Part shown: positions 18,879 through 27,815 of the stretch, one piece after another | Layout of the letters: each line of letters begins with the position of its first letter | How positions within the stretch are numbered: the stretch's first letter is position 1 | Assembly (NCBI RefSeq): GCF_001618865.1 | Contig: NZ_CP015136.1 | Span: 2,763,001-2,827,000 of the forward strand | DNA length: 64,000 bases | Direction of reading: 5' to 3' | Source: Luteitalea pratensis | GTDB lineage: Bacteria; Acidobacteriota; Vicinamibacteria; Vicinamibacterales; Vicinamibacteraceae | The notes under the pieces: model-generated | Told to the model about the DNA's origin: nothing | The model's database searches: none | Seen by the model: only the letters and a program-made list of their open reading frames with translations | Translations under genes and position numbers: made by a program

Positions 18879-19427
18879 TTACTGGCGCTCGACCGACACC
18901 AGCATCGCTTCGGTCCAGACGATGTCGAGCTTGTCGCCCACCTTGACGTTGGCGAGGGCGGCCGTATCCTGCACCTTCGACGTGTACTTCCAGTTGTTCG
19001 GGCCGTCGAAACTGATCGTCGACGCGGCCGTGTCGACAGCCGTGATCGCCACGGTGAGGGTCTTCTGCTTGGCTTTCGTCCCACCCGGCAATTCCTGTGC
19101 GGAACCGGTCGTGCTCTTCGCCGCGCTCGCGACATCCGGTTCACCCGGCTTCTTCAGGCGGATGATGACGTTCTCGTAGTACTTGGCGGTGACCTTGTCG
19201 CCGACCTTGATCTCCGCGAGCCGCTTCAGGTCCGGTCCGGCCACAGCCGTCACCGACGTGCCATCGGCCTTCTTGAAGGTGACCGCGCGGCTGGCCGCAT
19301 CGACCGCCTCGACGACACCCGACTCCGTCTTCATCTCCGACTTCAGTGTCCTGGCCTGGGGCATGGCCGCCCGTGGCACAGACAACAGGAGTGCGACTGC
19401 AAGGGTCCCTATGACTAGCTGTCTCAT
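18879..19427 (-). CDS. Exported beta-rich protein, unknown function
   Basis: The 182-aa product has a signal peptide (MRQLVIGTLAVALLLSVP). Two similar segments follow: SGVVEAVDAASRAVTFKKAD with KVGDKVTAKYYENVI, and LTVAITAVDTAASTISFDG with KVGDKLDIVWTEAML. They look like a duplicated OB-like or SH3-like unit (DUF5666-type). GAGGAGCACAC precedes the ATG. It is alone on its strand, 240 nt from the aquaporin gene. Location is periplasmic by inference; no catalytic residues were seen. Confidence 0.65.
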   Translation of the reverse strand: MRQLVIGTLAVALLLSVPRAAMPQARTLKSEMKTESGVVEAVDAASRAVTFKKADGTSVTAVAGPDLKRLAEIKVGDKVTAKYYENVIIRLKKPGEPDVASAAKSTTGSAQELPGGTKAKQKTLTVAITAVDTAASTISFDGPNNWKYTSKVQDTAALANVKVGDKLDIVWTEAMLVSVERQ

Positions 19428-19862
19428 GTGTGCTCCTCGTTGCGCCGCGGGCGCGTCCGCCCTGGGCCAGAAGTCCGATGCCACCTCAGCCGTTCACACA
19501 CACCCGGTCTGAACTGGCCACTCTGGTCAGAGCCCCGAAATCTCGCCATACGACTTTCGGGCCTCAGAAATGCAGGCCGCATGCCAGCAGGCGCCGACCA
19601 TCAAGTGCACAAAATGTGGCCGGAACCATGAGCCATCGATCTCCTGTCGAGATTGGATCAACCCGGCATGTCGGAGGTCACCCCCACATTTCGGGGGCGG
19701 GTCCCGCCTCGCGCGAGGGTGCCTGTCGCCGCGCCCCGAGTACTCGGAAACGGCCCTCGACTCGCGCCTGTGTTCGACAGGTCGCAGTGACGCGTGTCGG
19801 GTTCTGCGACCAAGGTCGTAATGGGCGCGCGATTGGCGGCCGAGGGATGCTTTGCGCGTCTG
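19428..19862. other. Intergenic region without recognisable gene
   Basis: This is a 435-base stretch upstream of the next membrane protein. Short open frames occur on both strands, but none has a good ribosome-binding site, signal peptide or family resemblance. Divergent promoters are expected; no confident boxes were recognised. Confidence 0.4.
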
Positions 19863-21098
19863 ATGCCTCCATGTCAAGACGGGACGTACGCCAAGCGGGA
19901 CCTCCGTGCCGTCGTGGCGTGGATTGTCGTCGCGCTCCTCGTGGGCGTAGGGACGCCGGCGTGCGCACCGAAAGTCACGCGCCGCCAGACCGACATCATG
20001 GAGAATCTCGGCAAGGTCAGCGTGAGCGCCGCCGTGCTGCGCGCCCGCGTCAACGACCTTGCCGATCGGTTCGCCGGACGGATCGAGGAGAGCGCAGACC
20101 GCATCGAAGGAGAGACCAAGACGGTCGACGCCCGCCGGCGTGCCCTTGCGCTGAAGGTGGACGTCATCCCCGCGGTGTACACGGCCGGGTATCGCGTCGA
20201 CCCACTCGCCGCGGCCATTGACGTCTGGGTTCTGGCGTTCCAGTTCGGCGCGTACGTGCAGACCGGCGCCGGCCGCGATCTCTTCGGCGCACAGCAGGAA
20301 TTGGTGCAGGCCGCGGCCCGCGACGTGATTGCCGACGCCGATACGGTGCTCAGGTCCGTCGTGAGCCAGCCGGAGTATTTCGATTCGGCGCGCGGCAAGG
20401 TCGAGACCTGGGCCCGGACACATCCCATTGCCCATACCTTCGGCTCCCGCCCGTCGGGCTCCTCCGTCCTTGCCGAGTTGAAGTCCGACGAGCGGGATGC
20501 GTTCCTGGCGGTGGGCTCGGCGTCCGACACGCTCGAGAATCTGTCCGAGCGCCTGAACACGTATGCCACGCAGTTGCCCAAGCAGGCGCGGTGGCACAGT
20601 GAGATTCTCGCATCGGAGCTGACGGCCGAGATCGCCACCGCTCTCGCGATCGATCGGACGATCCCGGACATCCACGACGTCGGCGCCGCCGCCCGCGGCG
20701 CCTCCGGCGTCCTCAGCGACCTCAACCGCCTGTTCGACGTCGAACGCGCGATGCTCGAAGTCGAGCGGCGTGCGGTCCTCGCGGGGATCGATCAACAGCG
20801 GCTGGAGTCGCTCGACTTCGTCACGTCGGAACGGCACGCGCTCGTCGCCGCGATCCGCGAGGAGCGCCTGGCGCTCGTGGCCGCCCTGCGCCAGGAGCGG
20901 ATCGAGGCGATCGCCGAGATCGATGCGATCAAGACCCGCGCAGTCGACACGTCGCTCGCCGGTCTGAAGAATCTCGTCGACTACACATTCTGGCGGGTCG
21001 CTGTGCTGCTGACGAGTCTGCTGTGCGTCGCCGCGCTGTTCGGTGCGATCGCGCTCTGGCTCCTGCTGCGTCGTGCTCGCGTGCCCGCGACATCCTGA
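19863..21098 (+). CDS. Predicted membrane protein with long helical periplasmic region, unknown
   Basis: This 411-aa protein is not recognised. It has an N-terminal hydrophobic segment (AVVAWIVVALLVGVGTPAC, where TPAC could be a lipobox) and a long, mainly alpha-helical middle with charged heptad-like stretches (RLESLDFVTSERHALVAAIR, EERLALVAALRQERIEAIAE). A C-terminal helix (VAVLLTSLLCVAALFGAIAL) with a basic end LLLRRAR follows. The pattern suggests a coiled-coil domain held between two membrane attachments, as in sensory or scaffold proteins, but no HAMP, methyl-accepting or catalytic domain was identified. The start is uncertain: ATGs at 19821 and 19863 and an earlier one are all in frame. 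Confidence 0.6.
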   Translation: MPPCQDGTYAKRDLRAVVAWIVVALLVGVGTPACAPKVTRRQTDIMENLGKVSVSAAVLRARVNDLADRFAGRIEESADRIEGETKTVDARRRALALKVDVIPAVYTAGYRVDPLAAAIDVWVLAFQFGAYVQTGAGRDLFGAQQELVQAAARDVIADADTVLRSVVSQPEYFDSARGKVETWARTHPIAHTFGSRPSGSSVLAELKSDERDAFLAVGSASDTLENLSERLNTYATQLPKQARWHSEILASELTAEIATALAIDRTIPDIHDVGAAARGASGVLSDLNRLFDVERAMLEVERRAVLAGIDQQRLESLDFVTSERHALVAAIREERLALVAALRQERIEAIAEIDAIKTRAVDTSLAGLKNLVDYTFWRVAVLLTSLLCVAALFGAIALWLLLRRARVPATS

Positions 21099-21399
21099 AA
21101 CTCAGCACCGCCATCACGGCGGTGGGCCCTGCCCAGGATGTCCACCGGGCTCCACACGCTGACAGCGCAAAGCGGCACGGGCGCTGCGCCGATTCGTGTC
21201 CTGAGACCTGAGACGACGCCTGGCGACGATGCAGGATGGCCGTCTCCCGCGAATCTGGCGTTCGCTCAATCAGTGTCACGTATCGAGCACGGCCAGTGCT
21301 TGCTCGTCATGATCCCGCGGCGTCGGGGGTACCCGCGATGGATCGGCTGTGAGCGCGCTGCGTTATCTCGCGAGCTTCGCGGGGTAGCCAGTGCTGCCG
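21099..21399. other. Intergenic region between convergent genes
   Basis: About 300 bases with no supported gene. It includes a short CTGAGAC-type direct repeat near 21200-21214, related to the array at 56090-56125. Confidence 0.4.
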
Positions 21400-22095
21400 T
21401 CAACGCTTCACGCGGGCGTCGCGCCCGAAGGCAGCGTCAGCGGCACCGCGGAAGTCGGTCGGCGGCGCCGCGCCCTTCTTCGCGGCCTTCTCGATCGCAA
21501 TCCGATGGTTCATGTCCGCGGCGATGAACGTGGTGTCCTTGCCGGCCAGGCGTGCGGCGACCAACTCGTCGCGCGCGACCTCGCCGCCGCCGATGGCCAC
21601 GAGACGATCGCTGACATCCACCATCGCTGCCGACGTCGGAGACAACTGGTCAGTGCCTTCAATCACTCCGCCCCACGACGAGTCTCGGACGTAGAAGGTA
21701 TGGTCGACACAGGGCGAGACGGACGCGTTGCTTTCGCGTGCCTGTGTAGAGACGACGCCACTCGTCGAAAAACCACGCTGCTTGGCCAGTTCGTACACGC
21801 GCCCAATCCCGTCAGGCGTGGCGCCGATGTTCACGATCGTGGTGGTGGGGGAGTACTGGTCGAGGACTGCGGCAGCGTGCCTGAAGAGGGCTGCCTCGTC
21901 CTCATACCCGGCGCCCGAGTAACCCAGGAACGTCAGGACCATCTTGCCCTGGCCCTTGAAGAACGCACGAACTTCTGACGGTGTGGCTTCCATGGTGCTC
22001 TTCGGCGACTCGCACGCCGACGTGATGTCGGTCGAGCCCGACAGCAAGAACGCGGCGGCGACGCCGTGCGCAATCGAGAGACGGCGCGTTGTCAT
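21400..22095 (-). CDS. Exported Rossmann-like protein, unknown function
   Basis: A 231-aa protein with a signal peptide (residues ~1-28). The body alternates strands and helices: KMVLTFLGYSGAGYEDEAAL, a strand TTIVNIGATPDGIGRVYELA, and LVAIGGGEVARDELVAARL. The GGG-E-x-x-RDE element recalls SLOG/Rossmann-like nucleotide-binding proteins, but the resemblance is weak and an exported location would be odd for them. Two cysteines (SACES, SPCVDH) may pair. AGGAGTCGCTATC precedes the ATG at 22095. The frame stays open upstream for 680 codons across the opposite-strand DUF4062 gene, which is a composition artefact. It is divergent from the DUF4062-subtilase gene. Confidence 0.6.
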   Translation of the reverse strand: MTTRRLSIAHGVAAAFLLSGSTDITSACESPKSTMEATPSEVRAFFKGQGKMVLTFLGYSGAGYEDEAALFRHAAAVLDQYSPTTTIVNIGATPDGIGRVYELAKQRGFSTSGVVSTQARESNASVSPCVDHTFYVRDSSWGGVIEGTDQLSPTSAAMVDVSDRLVAIGGGEVARDELVAARLAGKDTTFIAADMNHRIAIEKAAKKGAAPPTDFRGAADAAFGRDARVKR

Positions 22096-22245
22096 GATAG
22101 CGACTCCTGACCGGGGGATGGTACACGACGATGTTGCGTCGGTCGGCTTTGGCGACATGGCTGAGCTGACGGCCGCAGGCGGAGACTGCTCGAACCCACG
22201 ACATTCAACCGCATGCGCCCGAGTGGTGCGCAAGGAGAAACACGC

Positions 22246-22464
22246 ATGGCCAAGACGAGCAAGAGGACGGCGGCTGCCTTGGAACGCGCTCGAAGATGAT
22301 GCCGCCCGACATCGCCGAGCAGACGTACGAGCAGAACAAGGAGTTCTACGACACGTTGCCGCAGGACGTCGTGAAGGCGGCCGGCCGGGCGCTCCCAGAC
22401 CCGGACACGATGCTGGCGCTGGTGGCCACCGATCCAGTCGGTGCTGTACGATGTCGCCGACTGA
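22246..22464 (+). pseudogene. Small broken ORF upstream of the DUF4062 gene
   Basis: An ATG with AAGGAG upstream starts MAKTSKRTAAALERARR and stops after 17 codons. A second frame immediately continues with MPPDIAEQTYEQNKEFYDTL and DVVKAAGRALPDPD, and the first frame resumes as IQSVLYDVAD and stops at 22464. The pattern suggests one small protein of about 70 residues broken by two compensating frame changes (near 22295 and 22435). Alternatively the gene starts at 22296. It would have stood 27 nt ahead of the DUF4062-subtilase gene. Confidence 0.35.
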
Positions 22465-22491
22465 AGCGTTCTGTTCGGGCGGAGGAGAGGC

Positions 22492-24051
22492 ATGGCGAGA
22501 CACGTGCTGGACATCTTTCTCTCCTCGACCTCCGAGGACCTGAAGGATTACCGTCGTACCGTCGCCGACACCCTCGGGCGCCTCGGACAGTTCGTCGTCA
22601 GGATGGAGACGTTCGGTGCCAAACCGAACAAGCCGCTGCCGGAGTGTCGGCAGGAAGTGGCCAGATCGGACGCGCTCATCGTCATCGTCGGCCATCGGTA
22701 CGGCTGGGTGCCGACCAAGAAGGACGGCGGCGACGGCAGGCGAAGCATCACCTGGTGGGAAGTGCAGTGGGCCCTCGACACGAACAAGCCGGTCTACGCC
22801 TTCCTGATCGACCCGACGACACCATGGACCGGCGCCAGGGAACAGGATCGCCTCGTGCGGGCGGGCTCGGAAGCCGAGACGCTCGGTGTCTGGCGCGACG
22901 TCCGCAGCCTCGCGGACTTCCGCAAGTTCCTCGAGAATTCGACGACGCGTGACGTGTTCACCACGCCCGATCAGCTCGGCCTGGTCGTGGCGACGAGCCT
23001 GTTTCCGTGGCTCCTCGAGCATGCCAGTCCGGTGCGGCCGGTGGCGCCCGGGGATCTGACGGCGGCAAGCGTCGTGCCTTCGGATCGACCACGTCCCGCG
23101 GCACGCGGTCGCGACGGGGTCGCGGGTCGAGTCAATCAGCGCCACCAACAGTTGTACTGGCTCGAACAGTTGCATGTGGGCAGCGCCCGTGAGCTCATTG
23201 CCGATCCGAAACCCGTTCGGGTGGCGATCATTGCCGGCCGCCCGCGCGAGAGTCACGCGGCGCTGACCAGCGTGTCCATCACCTCGGTGGCGACCGACGG
23301 TCGTGCGTCGGCCAACACGCCAGACGACTACACGACCGTGTTGAGCGCGTTGATCGCCGGGGCCGGCGACGACTTCGAAGGCGTCGCTCCGGGCGCGGAA
23401 CTGCTGACGATCAGTGTCCTGGACGAGAACTACACATCCACGAACGCGAGCATCGCCTCGGCGATCGACCGGGCCGTCCTTGGCGGTGCCCGGGTGTTGT
23501 GCCTGTCGCTGGGCTCCGCGAAGGAGTCGCAGGTCATCACGAACGCCATCACCGATGCGGTTGAGGCAGGGCTGATCGTGGTGGCCGCGGCCGGCAACCA
23601 GGGATCCGAGACACGGATCTATCCCGCGGCACTCGAGTCGGTGCTTGCCGTGGGTGCCGTGGGCATCGACGGCGAACCCACCCAGTGGACCAGCCATGGC
23701 GACTGGGTCGACATCATGGCGCCAGGAGACGTGCTGGTTCCCTCCGGCGCCGATGGCTATGCACAGATGCAGGGAACGTCGTGGGCCTGCGCGATCGTCA
23801 GCGGCGTCGTGGCGCTGCTGCTGCAAGTCGATCCGACGCTGAAGCCGGCTGCCATCCGGAAGCTGCTCACCGATACGGCCCACGCGACGCGCAGCGACAA
23901 GGCTGGCGCGCGGGTGGTCGACGCGTACCGGGCGGTGCGCGGCGCACTGCAGCCAGCCAGTCAGGCTGACCGGCCCGCTGTCAGGAAGCCCGCGGCCGGG
24001 TCCGGTGGCGTCCGCAAAGTGACCCGGCGCCGGGTCGCGGCATTGCGGTAG
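22492..24051 (+). CDS. DUF4062 domain fused to a subtilisin-like fold lacking catalytic Asp and His
   Basis: The 519-aa protein starts with DUF4062 (residues 3-~95: LDIFLSSTSEDLKDYRRTVA, ARSDALIVIVGHRYGWVP, SITWWEVQWAL), a TIR-like fold typical of signalling and conflict proteins. After a linker comes an S8 subtilase-like domain (~240-495). Its Asn (AAAGNQG, N369) and Ser (GTSWACAIVSG, S430) elements are kept. The Asp motif reads VAIIAGRP, with Ala at residue 248, and the HGTHVAG motif reads DYTTVLSALIAG, with Asp279 in the His place. A classical triad is therefore absent, so it is probably a binding module or uses different chemistry. No signal peptide is present, so it is cytosolic. GGAGGAGAGGC precedes the ATG. 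The combination is unusual. Confidence 0.8.
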   Translation: MARHVLDIFLSSTSEDLKDYRRTVADTLGRLGQFVVRMETFGAKPNKPLPECRQEVARSDALIVIVGHRYGWVPTKKDGGDGRRSITWWEVQWALDTNKPVYAFLIDPTTPWTGAREQDRLVRAGSEAETLGVWRDVRSLADFRKFLENSTTRDVFTTPDQLGLVVATSLFPWLLEHASPVRPVAPGDLTAASVVPSDRPRPAARGRDGVAGRVNQRHQQLYWLEQLHVGSARELIADPKPVRVAIIAGRPRESHAALTSVSITSVATDGRASANTPDDYTTVLSALIAGAGDDFEGVAPGAELLTISVLDENYTSTNASIASAIDRAVLGGARVLCLSLGSAKESQVITNAITDAVEAGLIVVAAAGNQGSETRIYPAALESVLAVGAVGIDGEPTQWTSHGDWVDIMAPGDVLVPSGADGYAQMQGTSWACAIVSGVVALLLQVDPTLKPAAIRKLLTDTAHATRSDKAGARVVDAYRAVRGALQPASQADRPAVRKPAAGSGGVRKVTRRRVAALR

Positions 24052-24131
24052 TGCGCCTCGACCGCTGCGACAACTGGAACCAAGGTGACACGCTTGCCTC
24101 CCGTCGCGGCGACATGCCGTGACATCGCCCG

Positions 24132-25730
24132 TCACTCGGGAACGCCCTCATTCCCGCCCCCAGCCGGATAGCGGAAACGCGGCGGCGTAGCAGTCGAAGC
24201 GAGCGCACGGACCGCGTCCACCGTCAGGCGGACGACACGTGCCATCTTGTCGAAATCCAGTCGATCGATGGTGTCCACCGGCTCGTGATACCCCGGATGG
24301 AAGCCGCCGAAGAGCCACACCGCGGGAATGCCCTTCTGCAGGAAGGGCAGGTGATCGCAGCGGAACAGCGTGCGCATCGACGAGTCGTGGTCGAACTTGT
24401 CGCTCAGCGCCAGTCCCGCACCGGTCGACTCGTGGCGCAGCAGCGCGGCGAGCTCGGGGCTGTAGGCCGCGCCGACGAGGTTCAGCTGATCGGATCGGCC
24501 GGCCGTGATCTCGTAGGCGCCGAGGCTCTCCGGCGTGTGCTCCTCGTTGCGACCGATCATGTCCAGGTTGATCACAGCGCGGGTCGTGGCCAGCGGACGG
24601 AGCGGGTGCGCGACGTAGTGATACGACCCGAGCATCAATTGTTCTTCCGAGCCGAAGGACACGAAGAGCACGCTGCGCGCCGGACGAGTGCGGGCAAGCA
24701 GGCGGGCCACTTCGACCATCGCGACGGTCCCGGATCCGTTGTCATTCGCGCCCGGGTACGTCTTGCCCCCTTGCGACCCGAGATGGTCGTAGTGCGAGGT
24801 GACGAGAATGGTCTCGTCACGCAGGCTCGGATCGCTGCCAGGCAGGAGCCCGGCGACATTCCATGACGCCTGCACCCGCGAGGTCTCGTTGACGGCCAGG
24901 AGAGCCACCGTTACGCCATCGAGCGATTGGGATGCCGGCCGCATCGCCGTGTCGATGCGCCGCTGCCAGTCAGCGGGTGTGTGGCCGGTGCCCTTCAGCA
25001 GGGTGGTGGCGACGTCGGCTGGCACGATCACGCGCGGAATGCGGAGCTCGCTTGTCGCCAGCGCCTGCGGCGGTGCGTTGGCGCGGTCGGCGGGCCTTGG
25101 CGACGATCGATGTGCATTGACCGGCTCGGTCACCACCAGCAGCGCGGCGGCACCGTGCTGCTGCGCGTTCCACGTCTTGGTCCAGACGCCGGCGTGCAGC
25201 GTCAGGCCAGTGCCGTGGAACGCCGCGGCGGGATCGCCTTCCTGCGGCTCGTGATCGAAGACGAGCACTGCCTTGCCGCGGACGTCCATGCCCGCGTAGT
25301 CGTCGTAGCCGAACTCCGGTGCGGTGACGCCGTAGCCCGCGAACACCACGTCGAGGGCGAGGTCGATCTCGCGCGTCGGGTCCGGGAAGAACACGGCAAC
25401 GGGGGCAAAGCGCTGTTGGTCGCCCGCCTGTCGCACGACGACCGATGAGCGATCACGATCGAGACGAACCGCAACGAGGTCGAACCGCTGCAGGTACGTT
25501 GCCCCGTCGGCTGGCGCCAGGCCCGCCTTGCGCAACTCCGTGGCCAGGAACCAGGCGGCGGCGTCGGCGCCTTGCGTAAGCGAGGCCCGACCGTCCACGG
25601 GTGGCGACGTGAGGAACTCCAGGTCCGCGCCCATCCGCTCGCGGCTGGACTGACGCGGCGACGACTCCTGTGCCAGCAAGGGCGTCAGCGCCAGCGCGAG
25701 GACAATCGGCACGAGGGATCGAGTCGGCAC
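24132..25730 (-). CDS. Exported M28 family zinc metallopeptidase with PA domain
   Basis: The 532-aa enzyme has a signal peptide (LVPIVLALALTPLLAQE). A protease-associated insert (about residues 105-260, GKAVLVFDHEPQEGD) precedes the M28 catalytic domain, which keeps the cocatalytic di-zinc ligands: SHYDHLG, GANDNGSG, the GSEEQ catalytic Glu, NLDMIGRN and the late YHEPVDT. It would remove N-terminal residues from peptides in the periplasm or outside the cell. The GTG start at 25730 has no strong ribosome-binding site. It converges on the DUF4062 gene with 80 nt between stops. Substrate preference cannot be told. Confidence 0.9.
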   Translation of the reverse strand: MPTRSLVPIVLALALTPLLAQESSPRQSSRERMGADLEFLTSPPVDGRASLTQGADAAAWFLATELRKAGLAPADGATYLQRFDLVAVRLDRDRSSVVVRQAGDQQRFAPVAVFFPDPTREIDLALDVVFAGYGVTAPEFGYDDYAGMDVRGKAVLVFDHEPQEGDPAAAFHGTGLTLHAGVWTKTWNAQQHGAAALLVVTEPVNAHRSSPRPADRANAPPQALATSELRIPRVIVPADVATTLLKGTGHTPADWQRRIDTAMRPASQSLDGVTVALLAVNETSRVQASWNVAGLLPGSDPSLRDETILVTSHYDHLGSQGGKTYPGANDNGSGTVAMVEVARLLARTRPARSVLFVSFGSEEQLMLGSYHYVAHPLRPLATTRAVINLDMIGRNEEHTPESLGAYEITAGRSDQLNLVGAAYSPELAALLRHESTGAGLALSDKFDHDSSMRTLFRCDHLPFLQKGIPAVWLFGGFHPGYHEPVDTIDRLDFDKMARVVRLTVDAVRALASTATPPRFRYPAGGGNEGVPE

Positions 25731-25747
25731 GGGGGAGAGTCTAACGG

Positions 25748-25850
25748 GCTACGGCCTACAGCCTGCAGCCTACGGCCTACAGCCTACGGTCCACAGCTCC
25801 TGTAGGCTGCAGGCGGCAGGCTGTAGGCTGGCTATGCAGCCCTGCAGCCG
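25748..25850. repeat. Heptamer repeat array (CTGCAGG / CTGTAGG type), left side
   Basis: About 100 bases consist of degenerate 7-mers of the form CCTACAG/CCTGCAG/CCTACGG, switching about halfway (near 25799) to the inverted form CTGTAGG/CTGCAGG. The whole can fold as an imperfect long hairpin. The same words recur at 28125-28180 on the other side of the cysteine-ladder gene. Confidence 0.75.
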
Positions 25851-25898
25851 CGTCGACTCGCTCCCGGGTTCGGGCCGGATCGACGCGGCACCACACGG

Positions 25899-27815
25899 CT
25901 ACTTGCAGAACGCGACCTCGTCCAGGACGTCAGTCGGCACGGTTTCCCCCGTAGTCAGGAGGATGGTGGCCGACATCTTGACCAGATACGCGCACTTGTC
26001 GAGGTTCGCGACGTTGACACCGACGCTGGCGGTACCGAACTTGTCGGTGGCCGTTGCGGCCGCGTCGTCGGTGAGCGCCGCCGGATACGGTCCGCCGGGC
26101 CCATCCATGGTGATGGACACCGCGCCGAGGTTCGGATGCGCGGCCGTGTACTTGATGGTGAGCGCGTTGGTGATCTTCGCGCAGCCCGTGCCGATCTCCT
26201 CGACGTCGACCATCACGACGGCGAGTTGATTGTCCACCTCTTGCGGCGCCCACGAGCCCTTGTGGATCACGTCGTCATAGTGGGTGTTGTAGATGGCCAG
26301 GTTCGCGCAGATCCCGGCGGTTACTTCAGTGGCCGGCATGCCCACGCGTCGGACCTGCAGCCGTAGCCCGAAGAACTTGTCCTCGCCCTCCGCGGGCGGC
26401 GTGGTGCTCTGACCGGCGTGTGCCGTGATGGCGATGTTCGGCCAGCTCGCCATCTTCGTCGTGTCGAGGATGAGGAGATTGCCATTCGGCGCGAAGTTGC
26501 CTCCGGCGTCGTTGACGTTGCTTTCCTGCGGGACTTGTACCCACCCGTCGGCGGTGAGTGCGGCGACCATGTCGTTGGGCGCTGTTCCCTTCACGGCGTA
26601 CGGCTTGACATCGTCAGGCGGGGCGGGCACGGTGCTCTGCCACTGTCCGATGACGGTCCGCACGATCCAGTCGGTCGGCACTGCTGTCCAGGAACCGCCG
26701 GGAAGCTCCATGTATTCGAAGCGGTACTCGGCAGGCCCGCCGCCATGCTGCTTGCACAGGATGCCGTTCAGGCGAATGGACTCATAGAAGGCGCGACTGT
26801 CGGTCGTCAGGCCGGTCGCGGCGTTGATCCCCGTCAGGATGTTGTAGCCGCCGATGTAGCGGAACGTCGTCAGGCAGCCCGGCGGGCAGAAGATCCAGCA
26901 GTACAGCTCGCAGCGCGTATAGCAGATCCACTGGCAGACGTAGTAGCAGAAGCGCGACAGCTTGAGCTCCTCGATCACCGTGCCCCAGGCACCAGGATCC
27001 TCGCGGACGAACGCCTCGTTCAGCCTCTTGAGCGCCCCTTCGTCTCGTCCCAGCCGGGTCAGCGCCAGGGCGAACTCGCGGAGCTGCGGGATCTCGATAT
27101 CGACTCTCGGGAACTCGCGGCAGACGATGAAGCAGAGCCGGAAGCAGTTCCAGTAGCAGAAGAAGCGACAGAGGATGATGCAGAGGCGCAGCACGCGGAC
27201 GCCCTGCAGGACGGCGCGGAAGCCCTTCACGTCCTGCTTGCGAACGGCATCGAACGCCTTGGTGAGCGTCGCTTCGTCCCTGGCCACGGCGGCGAGGCCG
27301 TCCAGCCAGTCGCGAATCTCGCCGAGCGGATCTTCCTCGGGCTCCAGGCGTGTCCCGGTGCAGACGGTGACGCAGAACTTGCGGCATCGAAGCATGCAGA
27401 TCCAGAGGAAGACGAAGAAGCAGAAGCGCTGGATCTTCAGATCCCTGGCAATCGTGGCGAGCGACTGCGTGTCGCCGCGGTCCATGGCGTCGAGCAGGCG
27501 CTTGAGCAAGTCGGCGTTGTCGCGGAGGGGCTGCAGGAGCTTGGACAGCTCGACGATCTCTGCGGGAGTGGGGGGCGCCGTCGGAACCTCCTGGCAGATG
27601 AGGCGAACGACGCGCACGCAGCGCCAGATGCACAACCAGAAACAGATGCGTTGACAATGCGGGCGCAGTCGTCGTTGCTCCAGCGCGCCGCGAAATGCTT
27701 CGCGATCGTGCGCCTCGAACGCCTTGACGGCTCGAGTAAACGTTTGCTCGTCCTCGGCGAGCGCGCCGATCGCCCGCGCAGATTCCGCGAGCTCGATGAG
27801 ATGTTCGTTCTTCAT
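25899..27815 (-). CDS. Four-module cysteine-ladder protein, unrecognised family
   Basis: The 638-aa protein matches no family I recognise. Residues 1-318 hold four modules of 78-80 residues. Each is a ~45-residue charged helical part (as LARDEATLTKAFDA, GFRAVLQGVRVLR) followed by an aromatic-rich run with Cys at every fourth position: C54-58-62-66-74; C132-140-144-148-152; C212-216-220-224-228-232; C290-294-298-302-306-310-314. That makes 23 cysteines, where i,i+4 spacing would place them on one face of a helix. Residues ~320-638 are a beta-rich domain with a few more cysteines. There is no signal peptide. AAAGGAATGGCAC precedes the ATG. Metal binding or a membrane-seeking helix bundle is inference only. 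Confidence 0.75.
   Translation of the reverse strand: MKNEHLIELAESARAIGALAEDEQTFTRAVKAFEAHDREAFRGALEQRRLRPHCQRICFWLCIWRCVRVVRLICQEVPTAPPTPAEIVELSKLLQPLRDNADLLKRLLDAMDRGDTQSLATIARDLKIQRFCFFVFLWICMLRCRKFCVTVCTGTRLEPEEDPLGEIRDWLDGLAAVARDEATLTKAFDAVRKQDVKGFRAVLQGVRVLRLCIILCRFFCYWNCFRLCFIVCREFPRVDIEIPQLREFALALTRLGRDEGALKRLNEAFVREDPGAWGTVIEELKLSRFCYYVCQWICYTRCELYCWIFCPPGCLTTFRYIGGYNILTGINAATGLTTDSRAFYESIRLNGILCKQHGGGPAEYRFEYMELPGGSWTAVPTDWIVRTVIGQWQSTVPAPPDDVKPYAVKGTAPNDMVAALTADGWVQVPQESNVNDAGGNFAPNGNLLILDTTKMASWPNIAITAHAGQSTTPPAEGEDKFFGLRLQVRRVGMPATEVTAGICANLAIYNTHYDDVIHKGSWAPQEVDNQLAVVMVDVEEIGTGCAKITNALTIKYTAAHPNLGAVSITMDGPGGPYPAALTDDAAATATDKFGTASVGVNVANLDKCAYLVKMSATILLTTGETVPTDVLDEVAFCK

Noticed and set aside
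21400-24051. Complete defence island with DUF4062 protein
   Set aside because: Only one gene has a conflict-type domain; no nuclease, methylase, NLR-type ATPase or integrase is adjacent, so a defence role remains speculative.
22096-24135. Upstream part (680 codons) of a 911-codon minus-strand open frame that ends in the real gene at 21400-22095
   Set aside because: It is antisense to the well-supported DUF4062-subtilase gene, has low-complexity Arg/Gly/His-rich composition and no domain; stops are rare because of the high GC.
25899-27815. Nif11/NHLP-type leader of a ribosomal peptide
   Set aside because: The helical parts recall such leaders, but four tandem copies, the C-terminal 320-residue domain and the lack of modification enzymes nearby make it unlikely; kept only as an alternative.
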